Source: Planctomycetaceae bacterium
GTDB taxonomy: Bacteria; Planctomycetota; Phycisphaerae; Phycisphaerales; SM1A02
Direction: 5' to 3'
DNA length: 64,000 nt
Assembly: GCA_027490145.1 (NCBI GenBank)
Contig: JAIXYQ010000007.1
Span: 124,001 to 188,000 of the forward strand
Numbering within the stretch: position 1 is the first letter of the stretch; the number at the start of each line of letters is the position of its first letter. Position numbers and translations under genes: made by a program. Shown here piece by piece: positions 38,701-46,637 of the stretch. The notes beneath the pieces were generated by a model that saw only the letters and a program-made list of their open reading frames with translations, was not told the DNA's origin and searched no databases.

Positions 38701-38883
38701 CTTCGTGTCGAGCGACGTCCACTCCCACCGGCGTTCCGCCGAGATGGTCAGTCCGCCCTCCACCGGTTCCACCGGCAGCACGAAGCCGGCGAGTGACTCG
38801 CCGTTCACGACCAGGTCAACCTGCTGCGCCGACGCCACCTGACCGAAGGCCAACGGGAGCAGCAGGACCAGGGCGGATCGCAT
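35794..38883 (-). CDS. lptD: LptD-like LPS-assembly outer-membrane protein
   Basis: 1029 residues. The signal peptide ends at ASA-QQ (residue 19). The N-terminal third has two OstA/LptA-like beta-jellyroll regions: LWLEGDVSIDLGEYAFSAPA, and later ITGGVQIDATGM with IYLEGDVVATDFQYTIRCRH. The C-terminal 600 residues form the LptD barrel, with FFWMPTVQGSLDRLPIKGVQ, LERLRHVIKPYGTAWYGWDS and many aromatic strands. It should insert lipopolysaccharide into the outer leaflet. Only one Cys is present (in RCRH), so the disulfides that mature E. coli LptD are impossible here. The C-terminus ends SSLGGR rather than in an aromatic residue. The start is leaderless. ubiA precedes it by 14 bases. Confidence 0.85.
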   Translation of the reverse strand: MRSALVLLLPLAFGQVASAQQVDLVVNGESLAGFVLPVEPVEGGLTISAERRWEWTSLDTKRLWLEGDVSIDLGEYAFSAPAAAVWINRIPSSGGLITQYAVFFPEASEPTRYAGVGAGGKELLVTGSSRGAVQLTTVLTDRGAPSGKPELGKGVARLQRHLRTIATGAPVLEQRPDIDVTPKPPEPPIAVGAPIKASTDETPLPPVTIRAADTGTVPIIAGSATVSWFGGSITFDAATDSVTITGGVQIDATGMQTDDGPRDLQLSAESGVVFLEPGTLAALKAKGKDASPATTISALDIVGIYLEGDVVATDFQYTIRCRHVYYDLVRNKAYAADAVLRTVDRKGQLLVARAAEMQQVAGRQWRVGESTLSNSEFFVPHLSVGVSRATVTQTAAGDSFVIADDVTGRMGRIPFFWMPTVQGSLDRLPIKGVQLGYGDPEGTTFGVELDPFVLLGLKPEPGLDATLEAGVQSEYGVNADLRMKGDAGGAWNADFFGVYDFLNPEQTANAGFVTSANEWRGMVTADWVLQSSPDADTKLQLGVQSDPTLVSIFRPDDYQERRPYETSAWTTASSDNSIFDFGASISANDWVSTMWQLASRPYTTEKFPELNYRRFGDRIFGSAVTWSSDYSGSLMQLNLQDTDSFEIGADPDAISINPAFAATQNISEAYEGAGYDEKIRSRVATRQELALPLDLGDARITPFASGNGIGYFFDDFKDYSAESDSFRGLLSGGVRASTTLTASYDTVRSRLLDLERLRHVIKPYGTAWYGWDSNDLTNYPVYDQEWEGWSGGAVGQAGLDQRLQTMRGGPGNWQSVDWVTVDAGVVVDDRSNDLQRTTTPGDTFGLKNFQSPLPSFYAWRPEYSQWGDHLYGNGTWALGDALSLYGMVTWMLEDRDSQGDDLAQSSVGFKIVQSPAVTWYTEYRFVNTFDDTGLYPDDELLQGGMQYRVSENYNIALAGQYDFLAETFRSATGSITRQFPDFAVTINGGYDLITDAYSFGLGVSLGGNNADLGSALNSAFAQNSSLGGR

Positions 38884-38889
38884 GGCGCG

Positions 38890-38895
38890 ATGGTA
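38890..38895 (-). promoter_or_regulatory. -10 box of lptD (leaderless)
   Basis: TACCAT on the minus strand ends exactly 6 bases before the lptD ATG. It lies within the 14-base gap after ubiA. Confidence 0.4.
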
Positions 38896-38897
38896 GT

Positions 38898-39848
38898 TCA
38901 AGGCTGGTAGTCGAGTGGTCGGGCCAGGTGCAGGCCCGTCCGCACGCCGGTGTCGACGAGAGCCAGTGCCAACGCGGCGAGGGCGAAGCTGCCTGCGGCC
39001 TGGGGTCGACCCATGCAGAGGAACCATGCCGATGGCATCAGGGCCTGCGTGAGCGTGGCCAAGCGCGCGAAGCGGTCAGCCTGGCGCGGCCCGCCGGTGG
39101 TCATGCGCCACACGGCCCCGGCGATCACCACGAACGCGACCACCAGGATGCCGGCGACCAGCAGGCCATCGCGCGGATGATCGAATCCCATGAGCGGTTC
39201 GGTGGCCTGCGGCGCGATCCACCAGGCCAGCGCGGCGGACCACACGGCCCACAGCGCCGTGGCGAAGAGCATCCCGCGGACGGTGGCGGTCGGTCGCTTC
39301 TGGCGCATCCGATGCACGATGCCCGCCACGATCGCGGTGAAGGTCATCGAGAACCAGAAGGGAAGCAGCACGACCGGGTGCTGGTCCGGGACGAGCATGT
39401 GCAGCGCGCCGATCGCGCCGAGGCTGACGAACCCGAAGGCAGGGATGAACTTGGCCAGGAGGTTGTAGGTCACGATGCCCGCAGCCGTGAGTCCCGCCAC
39501 CAGCATGCCACCGCGACCGAACTGCGATGCCGCCGCGAGCGCCGCGAGCAGGCTGACCACGGCCAGGACGGACAACCACTGCACCGAGAGCAGCCATCGC
39601 GCCGGCCGCTCCGGGGCGAAGGCGCGATCGTGCTTGCGGTCCAGCACATCGTTCATGGCCACCCCGAACACGAACAGCCCCAGCGACACCACGCTCATGC
39701 AGAGCAGCAGCGAGGTGAGATCACCCTCGAGCCGGCCCGCACGGTGGGCGATGGCCACGGCGAACCAACCTTCGGCCATGGCCCCGTAGGCCAATCCGGC
39801 CCGCGCGGCCTGGACCCCTGCGGCAAGGCGGCGCAGCGCTGCGTGCAT
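38898..39848 (-). CDS. UbiA-family prenyltransferase
   Basis: A 316-residue membrane protein with about eight hydrophobic helices. The first Asp-rich motif, which binds the prenyl diphosphate through Mg2+, is NDVLDRKHDRAF. A second typical motif is not clear, which leaves the substrate open; quinone, heme or lipid prenylation are all possible. It lies just upstream of lptD on the same strand and is divergent from ribH, with overlapping -10 boxes between them. Start 39848 was chosen because TAGCCT ends 7 bases before it. Confidence 0.83.
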   Translation of the reverse strand: MHAALRRLAAGVQAARAGLAYGAMAEGWFAVAIAHRAGRLEGDLTSLLLCMSVVSLGLFVFGVAMNDVLDRKHDRAFAPERPARWLLSVQWLSVLAVVSLLAALAAASQFGRGGMLVAGLTAAGIVTYNLLAKFIPAFGFVSLGAIGALHMLVPDQHPVVLLPFWFSMTFTAIVAGIVHRMRQKRPTATVRGMLFATALWAVWSAALAWWIAPQATEPLMGFDHPRDGLLVAGILVVAFVVIAGAVWRMTTGGPRQADRFARLATLTQALMPSAWFLCMGRPQAAGSFALAALALALVDTGVRTGLHLARPLDYQP

Positions 39849-39855
39849 GGTGGCG

Positions 39856-39865
39856 AGGCTACCAT
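39856..39865. promoter_or_regulatory. Overlapping divergent -10 boxes of the UbiA-family gene and ribH
   Basis: Plus-strand AGGCTACCAT holds TACCAT (39860-39865) for ribH, 9 bases before its ATG, and on the other strand TAGCCT (39856-39861), 7 bases before the UbiA ATG. They share TA, as in the FHA kinase/holA gap. Confidence 0.5.
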
Positions 39866-39874
39866 CTTCCCCCC

Positions 39875-40345
39875 ATGCAACCCGTCGTTCCACCCACAGC
39901 CGTCAGCGCCCGGTCGTTGCGCATCGTGATCGTGACCAGCACCTACCACGCCGAGCTCACGGGTGCACTCGAACGAGGTGCGGTGAAGGCGTTCGAGGAG
40001 GCGGGAGGGGATCCATCGAGGCTGAGGATCGTGAAGGCACCCGGTGCCTTCGAGCTCGTGGCGATCAGTCGCGCCGCGGCCGTTCGGGGTGACGTGGATG
40101 CGGTGGTGGCCCTGGGTTGCGTCCTCACGGGCGAGACCAGCCACGATCGGCACATTTGCGATGCGGTAGCCCACGGCCTGGCTCGGATCTCGGTCGAGTT
40201 CGGCAAGCCTGCCGCCTTCGGCGTGCTGACGTGCCAGACGCTCGGCCAGGCACAGGCTCGGTGCGGCGGCGCGAAGGGCAACAAGGGTGAGGAGGCCATG
40301 CGTGCCGCGATCGGCGCTGCCCAGGCCATCAAGGAGCTCCAGTGA
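39875..40345 (+). CDS. ribH: 6,7-dimethyl-8-ribityllumazine synthase
   Basis: A 156-residue RibH, the penultimate step of riboflavin synthesis. APGAFELV and GCVLTGETSHDRHI carry the conserved substrate site with catalytic His90. Length matches the family. It leads a ribH-nusB-ftsY operon in which each stop overlaps the next GTG start (GTGA). Confidence 0.96.
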   Translation: MQPVVPPTAVSARSLRIVIVTSTYHAELTGALERGAVKAFEEAGGDPSRLRIVKAPGAFELVAISRAAAVRGDVDAVVALGCVLTGETSHDRHICDAVAHGLARISVEFGKPAAFGVLTCQTLGQAQARCGGAKGNKGEEAMRAAIGAAQAIKELQ

Positions 40346-40764
40346 GCGCGCCCGCCGACCTCGTCGTGCGGCGCTGTGCGCTGCAGGCCATGTACCAGTT
40401 CGATGCCGTCGCCGGCGTGTCGCCCGAGGTCGTGCGTCGATCGCTCGATGAGAGCGACGGCACCGAGGCGCATCACGATGCCGGGTTCGCGCTGGCGTGC
40501 CTGGCCTGGGAGCACCGCGGCGAAGCCGATGCCGACATCGTTTCGTTCACACCCGACTGGCCGTCGCACCGGCAACCCATCATCGACCGCAACCTGCTTC
40601 GCCTGGGCTGGTATGAGCTCGCGATCGGCCGGGTCGCGCCCGGCCTGGCCATCGGCGATGCCGTCGAACTGGCCAAGGAGTTCGGCACCGAGCGCAGTGG
40701 CGGTTTCGTGAACGGGGTGCTCGACCAGGTCGCCCGTCGCGTGGCTGGTGGGGGCGCCGCGTGA
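40342..40764 (+). CDS. nusB: Transcription antitermination factor NusB
   Basis: A 140-residue NusB, which binds rRNA boxA with S10 to prevent premature termination. RRCALQAMYQFDAV, the core PIIDRNLLRLGWYELA and the C-terminal AVELAKEFGTERSGGFVNGV are standard. It starts with GTG overlapping the ribH stop. The ribH-nusB order is common in bacteria. Confidence 0.95.
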   Translation: MSAPADLVVRRCALQAMYQFDAVAGVSPEVVRRSLDESDGTEAHHDAGFALACLAWEHRGEADADIVSFTPDWPSHRQPIIDRNLLRLGWYELAIGRVAPGLAIGDAVELAKEFGTERSGGFVNGVLDQVARRVAGGGAA

Positions 40765-41681
40765 TCTTCCGTGCGGCGGTCGAGGCCATCAAGCGAGGGC
40801 TCGCCAAGACGGCGGCCACGCTGGGATCCGGGCTCAAGACGCTGCTGCACGGGAAGTCGCTCAGCGAGGACGTGCTGGCTGAACTCGAGTCGCGTCTCAT
40901 TGCTGCGGACGTGGGCGTCCGCGCGGCGCGCGAGATCGTGGAAGCACTGCGCGTGGAGTACCGCGCGGGTCGTGTGGAGCGCGGCGAGGACGCGCTGGAC
41001 TTCCTGAAGAAGACACTGAAGGCTCGCTGGAAGGAGGCACCCGTCGGCCTCCGCTATGCCGCGTCGAAGCCGACGGTGATCCTGGTGGTCGGCGTCAATG
41101 GTGCCGGCAAGACGACGAGCGTGGCGAAGATCGCCAAGACGATCCGCGACAGTGGCCGAACCGTCCTGCTGGGTGCGGCCGACACCTTCCGCGCCGGTGC
41201 CGTCGAGCAGCTCAAGACGTGGGGGCAGCGCCTGGGCGTGGAGGTCGTCGCCGGCGGGGCCAACGCCGACCCCGCGGCCGTGGCGTTCGATGCAGCCGAG
41301 GCGGCGCTGCGTCGAGGCGTCGACGTGCTGCTCATCGACACGGCGGGTCGCCTGCACACCCAGGATCACCTGATGCGACAGCTCACGAAGGTCCGTGACG
41401 TGGTGCGGCGCAAGATCCCCGATGCACCGCACGAAGTGCTGCTGGTGCTCGATGCGACCAGCGGCCAGAACGCGATCCAGCAGGCGCAGGTCTTCAAGCA
41501 GGCCGTCGACGTGACGGGCATCTTCCTCGCGAAGCTCGATGGCACGGCCCGCGGCGGCGTGGTGGTGGCGATCCGCGATGCGATCGATGTCCCGGTCAAG
41601 CTCGTCGGGACGGGCGAGACCCCCGAGGACGTGCAGCCGTTCGATCCTGACCAGTTCGTCGAGGCGATGTTCTCGGCCTGA
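40761..41681 (+). CDS. ftsY: SRP receptor FtsY
   Basis: A 306-residue FtsY, the membrane-associated GTPase that receives ribosome-SRP complexes. The NG domain has [20 protein letters not shown] (G1), [15 protein letters not shown] (G2), [16 protein letters not shown] (G3), [12 protein letters not shown] (G4) and [20 protein letters not shown]. The acidic A-domain is essentially absent, so the protein is the short form. It starts with GTG overlapping the nusB stop. Confidence 0.96.
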   Translation: MIFRAAVEAIKRGLAKTAATLGSGLKTLLHGKSLSEDVLAELESRLIAADVGVRAAREIVEALRVEYRAGRVERGEDALDFLKKTLKARWKEAPVGLRYAASKPTVILVVGVNGAGKTTSVAKIAKTIRDSGRTVLLGAADTFRAGAVEQLKTWGQRLGVEVVAGGANADPAAVAFDAAEAALRRGVDVLLIDTAGRLHTQDHLMRQLTKVRDVVRRKIPDAPHEVLLVLDATSGQNAIQQAQVFKQAVDVTGIFLAKLDGTARGGVVVAIRDAIDVPVKLVGTGETPEDVQPFDPDQFVEAMFSA

Positions 41682-41814
41682 CCCGGCGGCGATGCTGCGC
41701 GTCGCGACGTCATGCGTCGACCCGGGGTCGATGCGGACTCGTCACGCATCCGGGACGATCCGGTTCCGGCGCGGATTCATCCGGCCCATGCATGGTTGCA
41801 GGTGGCTTCACGGC

Positions 41815-41820
41815 TACGAT
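41815..41820 (+). promoter_or_regulatory. -10 box of the prepilin-like gene (leaderless GTG)
   Basis: TACGAT ends exactly 6 bases before the GTG start at 41827. Confidence 0.45.
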
Positions 41821-41826
41821 CCCTGT

Positions 41827-42480
41827 GTGCGCAAGGCCTTCACGCTCGTCGAGGTGCTCGTGGTCATCGGGATCATCGTGATCCTGATCGGCCTCTTGCT
41901 GCCTGCGCTCGGTGCGATCCGTGCCGAGAGCGAGAGCGCCCAGTGCCGGAGCAACCTCAAGCAGGCGTTCACCGGGCTGCAGTCGGCCATGAACGTGCGC
42001 AAGGGCATGCTGCCGATGTGCGAGTTCATCCCGGTCGTGCTTCCCGAAGGGCCCGAGGGCGGACTGCCCAAGGCGCTCAAGGGCTACGTCGAGATCGACA
42101 GCCCGATCTGGCTCTGCCCGAGCGACACGAACGAGGACTCGATCGCCACGGGAACGAGCTACACCTACGTGCCCGGGCTCATCCGCTACCTGCCGCAATT
42201 CCAGCTCGATGTCTTCCAGGCGCTGGCGGCGCTGCCCTCCAACACGCCGCAGGAGCAGCGCGACCGGACGCGCAACGACCTCGAGTCCCGGCTGGTGACG
42301 CGGTTCCTGGAAAAGCCCTTCCTGAGCGCCGACGGCGGCGCCGTGAAGATCCCGCTCCTGATCGACAGCGAGGATCGGCACCTGAAGGGCGCCCGGAGTC
42401 CACGCAACGGCGTGTTCCTGGATGGCAGCGTGGACGAGGCCACGATGGATGACGGCATTCCCGAGGATGATGGAGGCTGA
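41827..42480 (+). CDS. Prepilin-like protein with type IV N-terminal methylation signal
   Basis: 217 residues. The N-terminus [20 protein letters not shown] is a prepilin signal: a short basic leader, then FTLVE with the +5 Glu and a hydrophobic helix. It should be cut by prepilin peptidase and joined to a pilus or type II secretion pseudopilus. The body has [20 protein letters not shown] and [13 protein letters not shown] at the C-terminus, resembling the large planctomycete DUF1559-type family. The GTG start is fixed by the signal and by the -10 box. It may form an operon with the next two genes. Confidence 0.82.
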   Translation: MRKAFTLVEVLVVIGIIVILIGLLLPALGAIRAESESAQCRSNLKQAFTGLQSAMNVRKGMLPMCEFIPVVLPEGPEGGLPKALKGYVEIDSPIWLCPSDTNEDSIATGTSYTYVPGLIRYLPQFQLDVFQALAALPSNTPQEQRDRTRNDLESRLVTRFLEKPFLSADGGAVKIPLLIDSEDRHLKGARSPRNGVFLDGSVDEATMDDGIPEDDGG

Positions 42481-42483
42481 TGC

Positions 42484-43194
42484 ATGATCGCCCTGCCCGC
42501 AGGCTTCGATGACCGACGCGCACGTTCGCTGGCGATCGCCGCGCTGGTGGCGCTGCTCGTCGCCCTCCCGCTGTACTGGTTCTTCGCGGTGCGCTGGAAG
42601 CCGCCGCCGAGCATCTTCGATGCGCCGGTCGATGACGTGCTGGGCTACCTGGCGCTGGACGACTTCAACAAGCTGCCGCTCGAGGAGCGCCTGAAGTTCA
42701 TGATGGACTTCGCGGGCAGGTTCCGCGGGATGGAGGCCGGCGACAGCGCGGCGATGGCCGGCTTCATGGCCGGCGTCACCGGTCCGGCGCGCGAGCAGAT
42801 GACGAAGAACGCGCGCACGCTCGCGAAGGACGTCCTGGCCGACGGCAGCAAGCGCTACCTGGCGCTGCCGGCGGCCGAGCGCGCGAAGTTCCTCGACCAG
42901 TGGCTGGTCGAGTGGGAGCGCCGCATGCGCATGGTCACGCGCGGTGACGAGGGCAAGGAGAGCGACGCTGAACGCCTGAAGAAGATCAAGGACGACGTGA
43001 AGCGCAGCGAGGATCGGCGGACCAAGCGCATGGCCGATGGCCGTGGCGGCATGCCGGACCTCGAGGGCGAGGGCGCCGTGGCGTTCATGGACTTCTGGCA
43101 GCAGGAAGTCGAGTCGACGGCCAGCCCGTCGGAGCAGGGGCAGATCGGCCGCTTCCTCGAGGACATGCGCAAGCACCTGTCGGGCGTCTTCTGA
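42484..43194 (+). CDS. Uncharacterised single-pass membrane protein
   Basis: 236 residues. One transmembrane helix (about 16-36) is followed by a charged, helical soluble domain with EERLKFMMDFAGRFRGME, ALPAAERAKFLDQWLVEWER and DAERLKKIKDDVKRSEDRRT. I recognise no family. It begins 3 bases after the prepilin gene stop and ends 8 bases before hrpB, so it belongs to that transcription unit. A role with the pilin-like protein is possible but unsupported. Confidence 0.72.
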   Translation: MIALPAGFDDRRARSLAIAALVALLVALPLYWFFAVRWKPPPSIFDAPVDDVLGYLALDDFNKLPLEERLKFMMDFAGRFRGMEAGDSAAMAGFMAGVTGPAREQMTKNARTLAKDVLADGSKRYLALPAAERAKFLDQWLVEWERRMRMVTRGDEGKESDAERLKKIKDDVKRSEDRRTKRMADGRGGMPDLEGEGAVAFMDFWQQEVESTASPSEQGQIGRFLEDMRKHLSGVF

Positions 43195-43202
43195 GTGCCG
43201 CG

Positions 43203-45713
43203 ATGGGCCAGATGAAGGGGCATTGGGGCGAGGGGCTTCCGGTCCGTCGCCTGGCGGACACGATCGAAGCGCGCCTGCGCGTGAACCCCACGCTGGTGTT
43301 GAGCGCCGAGACCGGGAGCGGCAAGACCACGCAGGTCCCGCAGATCCTGTTCGAGCGCTCGCTCGTCGGCGGCGAGATCGTGGTGCTGCAGCCGCGGCGG
43401 CTGGCCGCGCGCAGCGTGGCGCGGCGCGTGGCCCATGAAATGGGCGTTGAGCTCGGTGGCCTCGTCGGCTTCCAGACGCGCTTCGAGCGAGCGAGCGGTC
43501 CATCGACGCGCATCCGATTCGTCACCGACGGGCTCTTCGTGCGGCAGCTGCAGTCCGACCCGTCGCTGCGCGGCGTCGGCTGCGTGGTGCTCGATGAGTT
43601 CCACGAGCGTGGTCTGCACACGGACATGGCGGCGGGATTCGTGCGCCGGCTGCAGTCGGGTGCACGGCCGGACCTGAAGCTGGTGGTGATGAGCGCGACC
43701 CTCGACCGCGAGCGGCTCGGCCAGGCGTTCGGCGTCGAACCGCTCACGAGCGAGGGCCGTGTGTTCCCGGTGGCCGTGCGCCATCTCGGCGACGGGCGCC
43801 AGGGTGAGCCGATCACGGACCGGGCCGTGACTGCGCTTGGTCTGGCGATCGAGGAGGGCCTGCAGGGCGACGTGCTGGTGTTCATGCCCGGCAAGGCGGA
43901 GATCGACCGCACGATCGAGGCCGTGGCGCAGTTCGCACGCCGGCGAGGTGAACCGATCGTGGTCCTGCCGCTGCACGGCCAGCTCACGCCCGATGAGCAG
44001 GACCGTGCGCTCGCTCCCGCGCCTCGGGGTCAGCGCAAGGTGGTGGTGGCGACCAACGTCGCCGAGACCAGCCTCACGATCGAGGGCATCGGCATCGTGA
44101 TCGACAGCGGACTGGTGCGGATGCACCGATTCGATCCCCGCCGGAACTTCAATGCGCTGCGCCTGGAGGACACCAGCCGGGCGAGCGCGGAGCAGCGCGC
44201 CGGCCGGGCCGGGCGCACCATGCCGGGAACGTGCCTGCGCCTGTGGAGCGAACGGTCGCAGGCACGCCGGGCGGCCTTCGACGTCCCCGAGGTCCGGCGC
44301 GTGGAGCTGGCGGGGCCGCTGCTGCACCTGGCCTCGATGGGCGAGCGAGACGTCGATCGGTTCCCGTGGCTCGATCCGCCGGACACCGCGATGGTGACGC
44401 GGTCGATGGAGGTGCTGCGCACCATCGGTGCACTCGATGCCGAAGGCGCGATCACCCCGATGGGGCGGGCGATCCTCCGCGTGCCGGCGCATCCGAGGAT
44501 CGGTCGCGCGATGGTGGAGGCCGCACGCCGCGGCTGCGCACGCCGGGTGGCCACGTGGTGCTCGATGGTCGAAGGGCGGGATGTGCTCGCGCGTGACGGC
44601 GTCGATCCGGTCCGTGTGCTGCACGCGCATGACCGGCCCGGGGATGTCGTCGTCAGGGAGCGCCTGCTCGAGGATCCCCGCGGCGATGGCCGTGGGCTGC
44701 TCGACCCTGATGCCTCGCGCGAGGCTCGCCGCGTGGCGCAGCAGCTGCTCGATGCCGTCGCCTCGGGCGACCAGTCCTCCGCCGATGATGCGGCCTGCGC
44801 CTGCTCGATGATCGCCGGGTTCCCCGACCTGGTGGCGTGGCGCCCCGATGCCCAGAAGCCGACCGCCTCGCTCGCCGGTCGCCGCAAGGTGGTGATCGAC
44901 CGCCAGAGCGCACTGCGCGGCGCAGGTCCGTTCCTGGCGCTCGACGTGCGTGAAGGCGGCGGGACCGAGATCCAGGAATCGACGCTGTCGATGACCATCG
45001 CGCTGGACGAGGCCTGGGTGCGCGAAGCACTGCCGCACCGCTTCGTGCGGACGGTGGAAGAGCGTTGGGAGTCCGCGAGCCTGGCGGTCGAGGAGGTCGA
45101 GGAGGAGCGATTCGACGAAGCCGTCCTGTCGCGCACCGTGCGGCCGCCGCGCGATCTTGGCCGTGCGAGCGAGGTGATCGCCTCCATGGTCCTGTCGGGT
45201 GAACTGGTGCCGGAGCGCCTGGATGACGACGCCAGGCAGTGGATCGAGCGCGTGCGATGCGTGCGCGAGTGGTTTCCCGATCGCGCGATCCCCGCCTACG
45301 ACGAGGCCGACCTGAGGCTTGCCTGGTCGGACTGGGCCCACGGCGCCACGCGGTGGAGCCAGGTGCGCGACCGTCCGGTGCTCGAGCGGCTGAAGGACCT
45401 GCTCACCCACGACGACTGCCGATTCGTCGAGCGCATGGCGCCCGCCTCGATCAAGCTCTCGCGCGGCTTCGGCATGAAGATCGAGTACGAGGCCGGCAAG
45501 CCGCCACGGGGGCGGGCGAAGATCCAGGACTTCTACGACACCACGGCGCATCCGAGCGTGGCCGCCGGCCGCATCCCGGTGCTGCTGGAGATCCTCGGAC
45601 CCAACTACCGGCCGCTCCAGGTCACCTCGGACCTGCCGGGATTCTGGACGCGGCTCTACCCCGAGATCGTGCCTGCGCTCAAGCGGCGGTATCCGCGCCA
45701 CGAATGGCGCTGA
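43203..45713 (+). CDS. hrpB: ATP-dependent helicase HrpB
   Basis: An 836-residue DEAH-box-type helicase. Motif I is AETGSGKTTQ, motif II DEFHERG (DEFH rather than DEAH), motif III VMSATLD and motif VI QRAGRAGR. The helicase-associated domains follow, ending in the HrpB C-terminal signature DLPGFWTRLYPEIVPALKRR. HrpB is an RNA helicase family without a well-defined cellular role. Length is typical. It converges with the LOG gene, with 3 bases between stops. Confidence 0.95.
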   Translation: MGQMKGHWGEGLPVRRLADTIEARLRVNPTLVLSAETGSGKTTQVPQILFERSLVGGEIVVLQPRRLAARSVARRVAHEMGVELGGLVGFQTRFERASGPSTRIRFVTDGLFVRQLQSDPSLRGVGCVVLDEFHERGLHTDMAAGFVRRLQSGARPDLKLVVMSATLDRERLGQAFGVEPLTSEGRVFPVAVRHLGDGRQGEPITDRAVTALGLAIEEGLQGDVLVFMPGKAEIDRTIEAVAQFARRRGEPIVVLPLHGQLTPDEQDRALAPAPRGQRKVVVATNVAETSLTIEGIGIVIDSGLVRMHRFDPRRNFNALRLEDTSRASAEQRAGRAGRTMPGTCLRLWSERSQARRAAFDVPEVRRVELAGPLLHLASMGERDVDRFPWLDPPDTAMVTRSMEVLRTIGALDAEGAITPMGRAILRVPAHPRIGRAMVEAARRGCARRVATWCSMVEGRDVLARDGVDPVRVLHAHDRPGDVVVRERLLEDPRGDGRGLLDPDASREARRVAQQLLDAVASGDQSSADDAACACSMIAGFPDLVAWRPDAQKPTASLAGRRKVVIDRQSALRGAGPFLALDVREGGGTEIQESTLSMTIALDEAWVREALPHRFVRTVEERWESASLAVEEVEEERFDEAVLSRTVRPPRDLGRASEVIASMVLSGELVPERLDDDARQWIERVRCVREWFPDRAIPAYDEADLRLAWSDWAHGATRWSQVRDRPVLERLKDLLTHDDCRFVERMAPASIKLSRGFGMKIEYEAGKPPRGRAKIQDFYDTTAHPSVAAGRIPVLLEILGPNYRPLQVTSDLPGFWTRLYPEIVPALKRRYPRHEWR

Positions 45714-45716
45714 CCG

Positions 45717-46511
45717 TCACTCGAAGTCGTCCGAGGCACCCATGTACTCGTCGCCCGTGCGCCACGACCTGCGGCTCGTGGGCCGGCCTCGTGCAGCCTG
45801 CGCAGGCCGCGGTTCGACGGCTTCGAATCGCGGGAGCTTCGTGGCCCAGGGACGAGTGCCCAGGTGCACCTCATGCACGAGGTCGACGGCCTCGTGCACG
45901 CTGTCGGTCAGGTGGAAGAGTTCGAAGTCCTCGGGGCTGATCGCCTTGTTGCGCTCGAGCATGGTGCCGCGGATCCAGTCGAACAATCCGCCCCAGAACG
46001 CCTTGTCGACGAAGACCACCGGGAACGGAGCGATCTTCATCGTCTGGATGAGGGTGAGGCTCTCGAATGCCTCGTCCATCGTGCCCATGCCGCCGGGGAA
46101 GATGATGAAGCCGCGCGAGTGCTTCACGAACATCACCTTGCGGATGAAGAAGTAGCGGAAGGACAGTTCGATCGACTGGTACGGGTTCGGCTCCTGCTCT
46201 CGAGGGAGCGTGATGTTCAGGCCGACGCTCACGCCGCCGGCCTCGAGCGCACCCTTGTTCCCGGCTTCCATGATGCCGGGTCCGCCACCGGTGATGACCG
46301 GGAAGCCTCGACCGACGAGCAAGCGCCCGCACTCCTCGGCGGCCGCGTATTCGGGCGCTTCCTTCGCGGTGCGCGCGCTGCCGAAGATGCTCACGCCTGG
46401 ACCGACCCGCGCCAGCGCGTCGGTGGCGTCGACGAACTCGCTCATCATGCGCAGGGCGCGCCAGGATTCGCGGGCGTAGTTCACGTGATCGTGGTGGTGA
46501 GGCGCGTTCAT
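45717..46511 (-). CDS. LOG-family protein (cytokinin riboside monophosphate phosphoribohydrolase type)
   Basis: 264 residues. The Rossmann core carries the two LOG signatures, VITGGGPGIMEAGNKGA and FPGGMGTMDEAFESLT. Members cleave the N-glycosidic bond of nucleoside monophosphates. A His-rich start (NAPHHHDHVNY) and a basic C-terminal tail extend it beyond the usual 180-200 residues. TAGCAT ends 8 bases before the ATG. Confidence 0.92.
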   Translation of the reverse strand: MNAPHHHDHVNYARESWRALRMMSEFVDATDALARVGPGVSIFGSARTAKEAPEYAAAEECGRLLVGRGFPVITGGGPGIMEAGNKGALEAGGVSVGLNITLPREQEPNPYQSIELSFRYFFIRKVMFVKHSRGFIIFPGGMGTMDEAFESLTLIQTMKIAPFPVVFVDKAFWGGLFDWIRGTMLERNKAISPEDFELFHLTDSVHEAVDLVHEVHLGTRPWATKLPRFEAVEPRPAQAARGRPTSRRSWRTGDEYMGASDDFE

Positions 46512-46519
46512 GGTTTGCC

Positions 46520-46525
46520 ATGCTA
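46520..46525 (-). promoter_or_regulatory. -10 box of the LOG-family gene
   Basis: TAGCAT on the minus strand ends 8 bases before the ATG. Confidence 0.4.
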
Positions 46526-46601
46526 GGCAGGGTTCGGCAGGGCGGCATTCTCGGAACATGGATCGCAAACCATTGCTGTGCCTGACCTTGCGTTGGGCCT
46601 T

Positions 46602-46630
46602 TTGCGTCCACCTCGGTCGATCGCTAGACT
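46602..46630 (+). promoter_or_regulatory. Promoter of folC (leaderless, with -35)
   Basis: TTGCGT (46602-46607), a 17-base spacer and TAGACT (46625-46630), which ends 7 bases before the ATG. This is the clearest leaderless case with a recognisable -35. Confidence 0.6.
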
Positions 46631-46637
46631 CGCCCGG

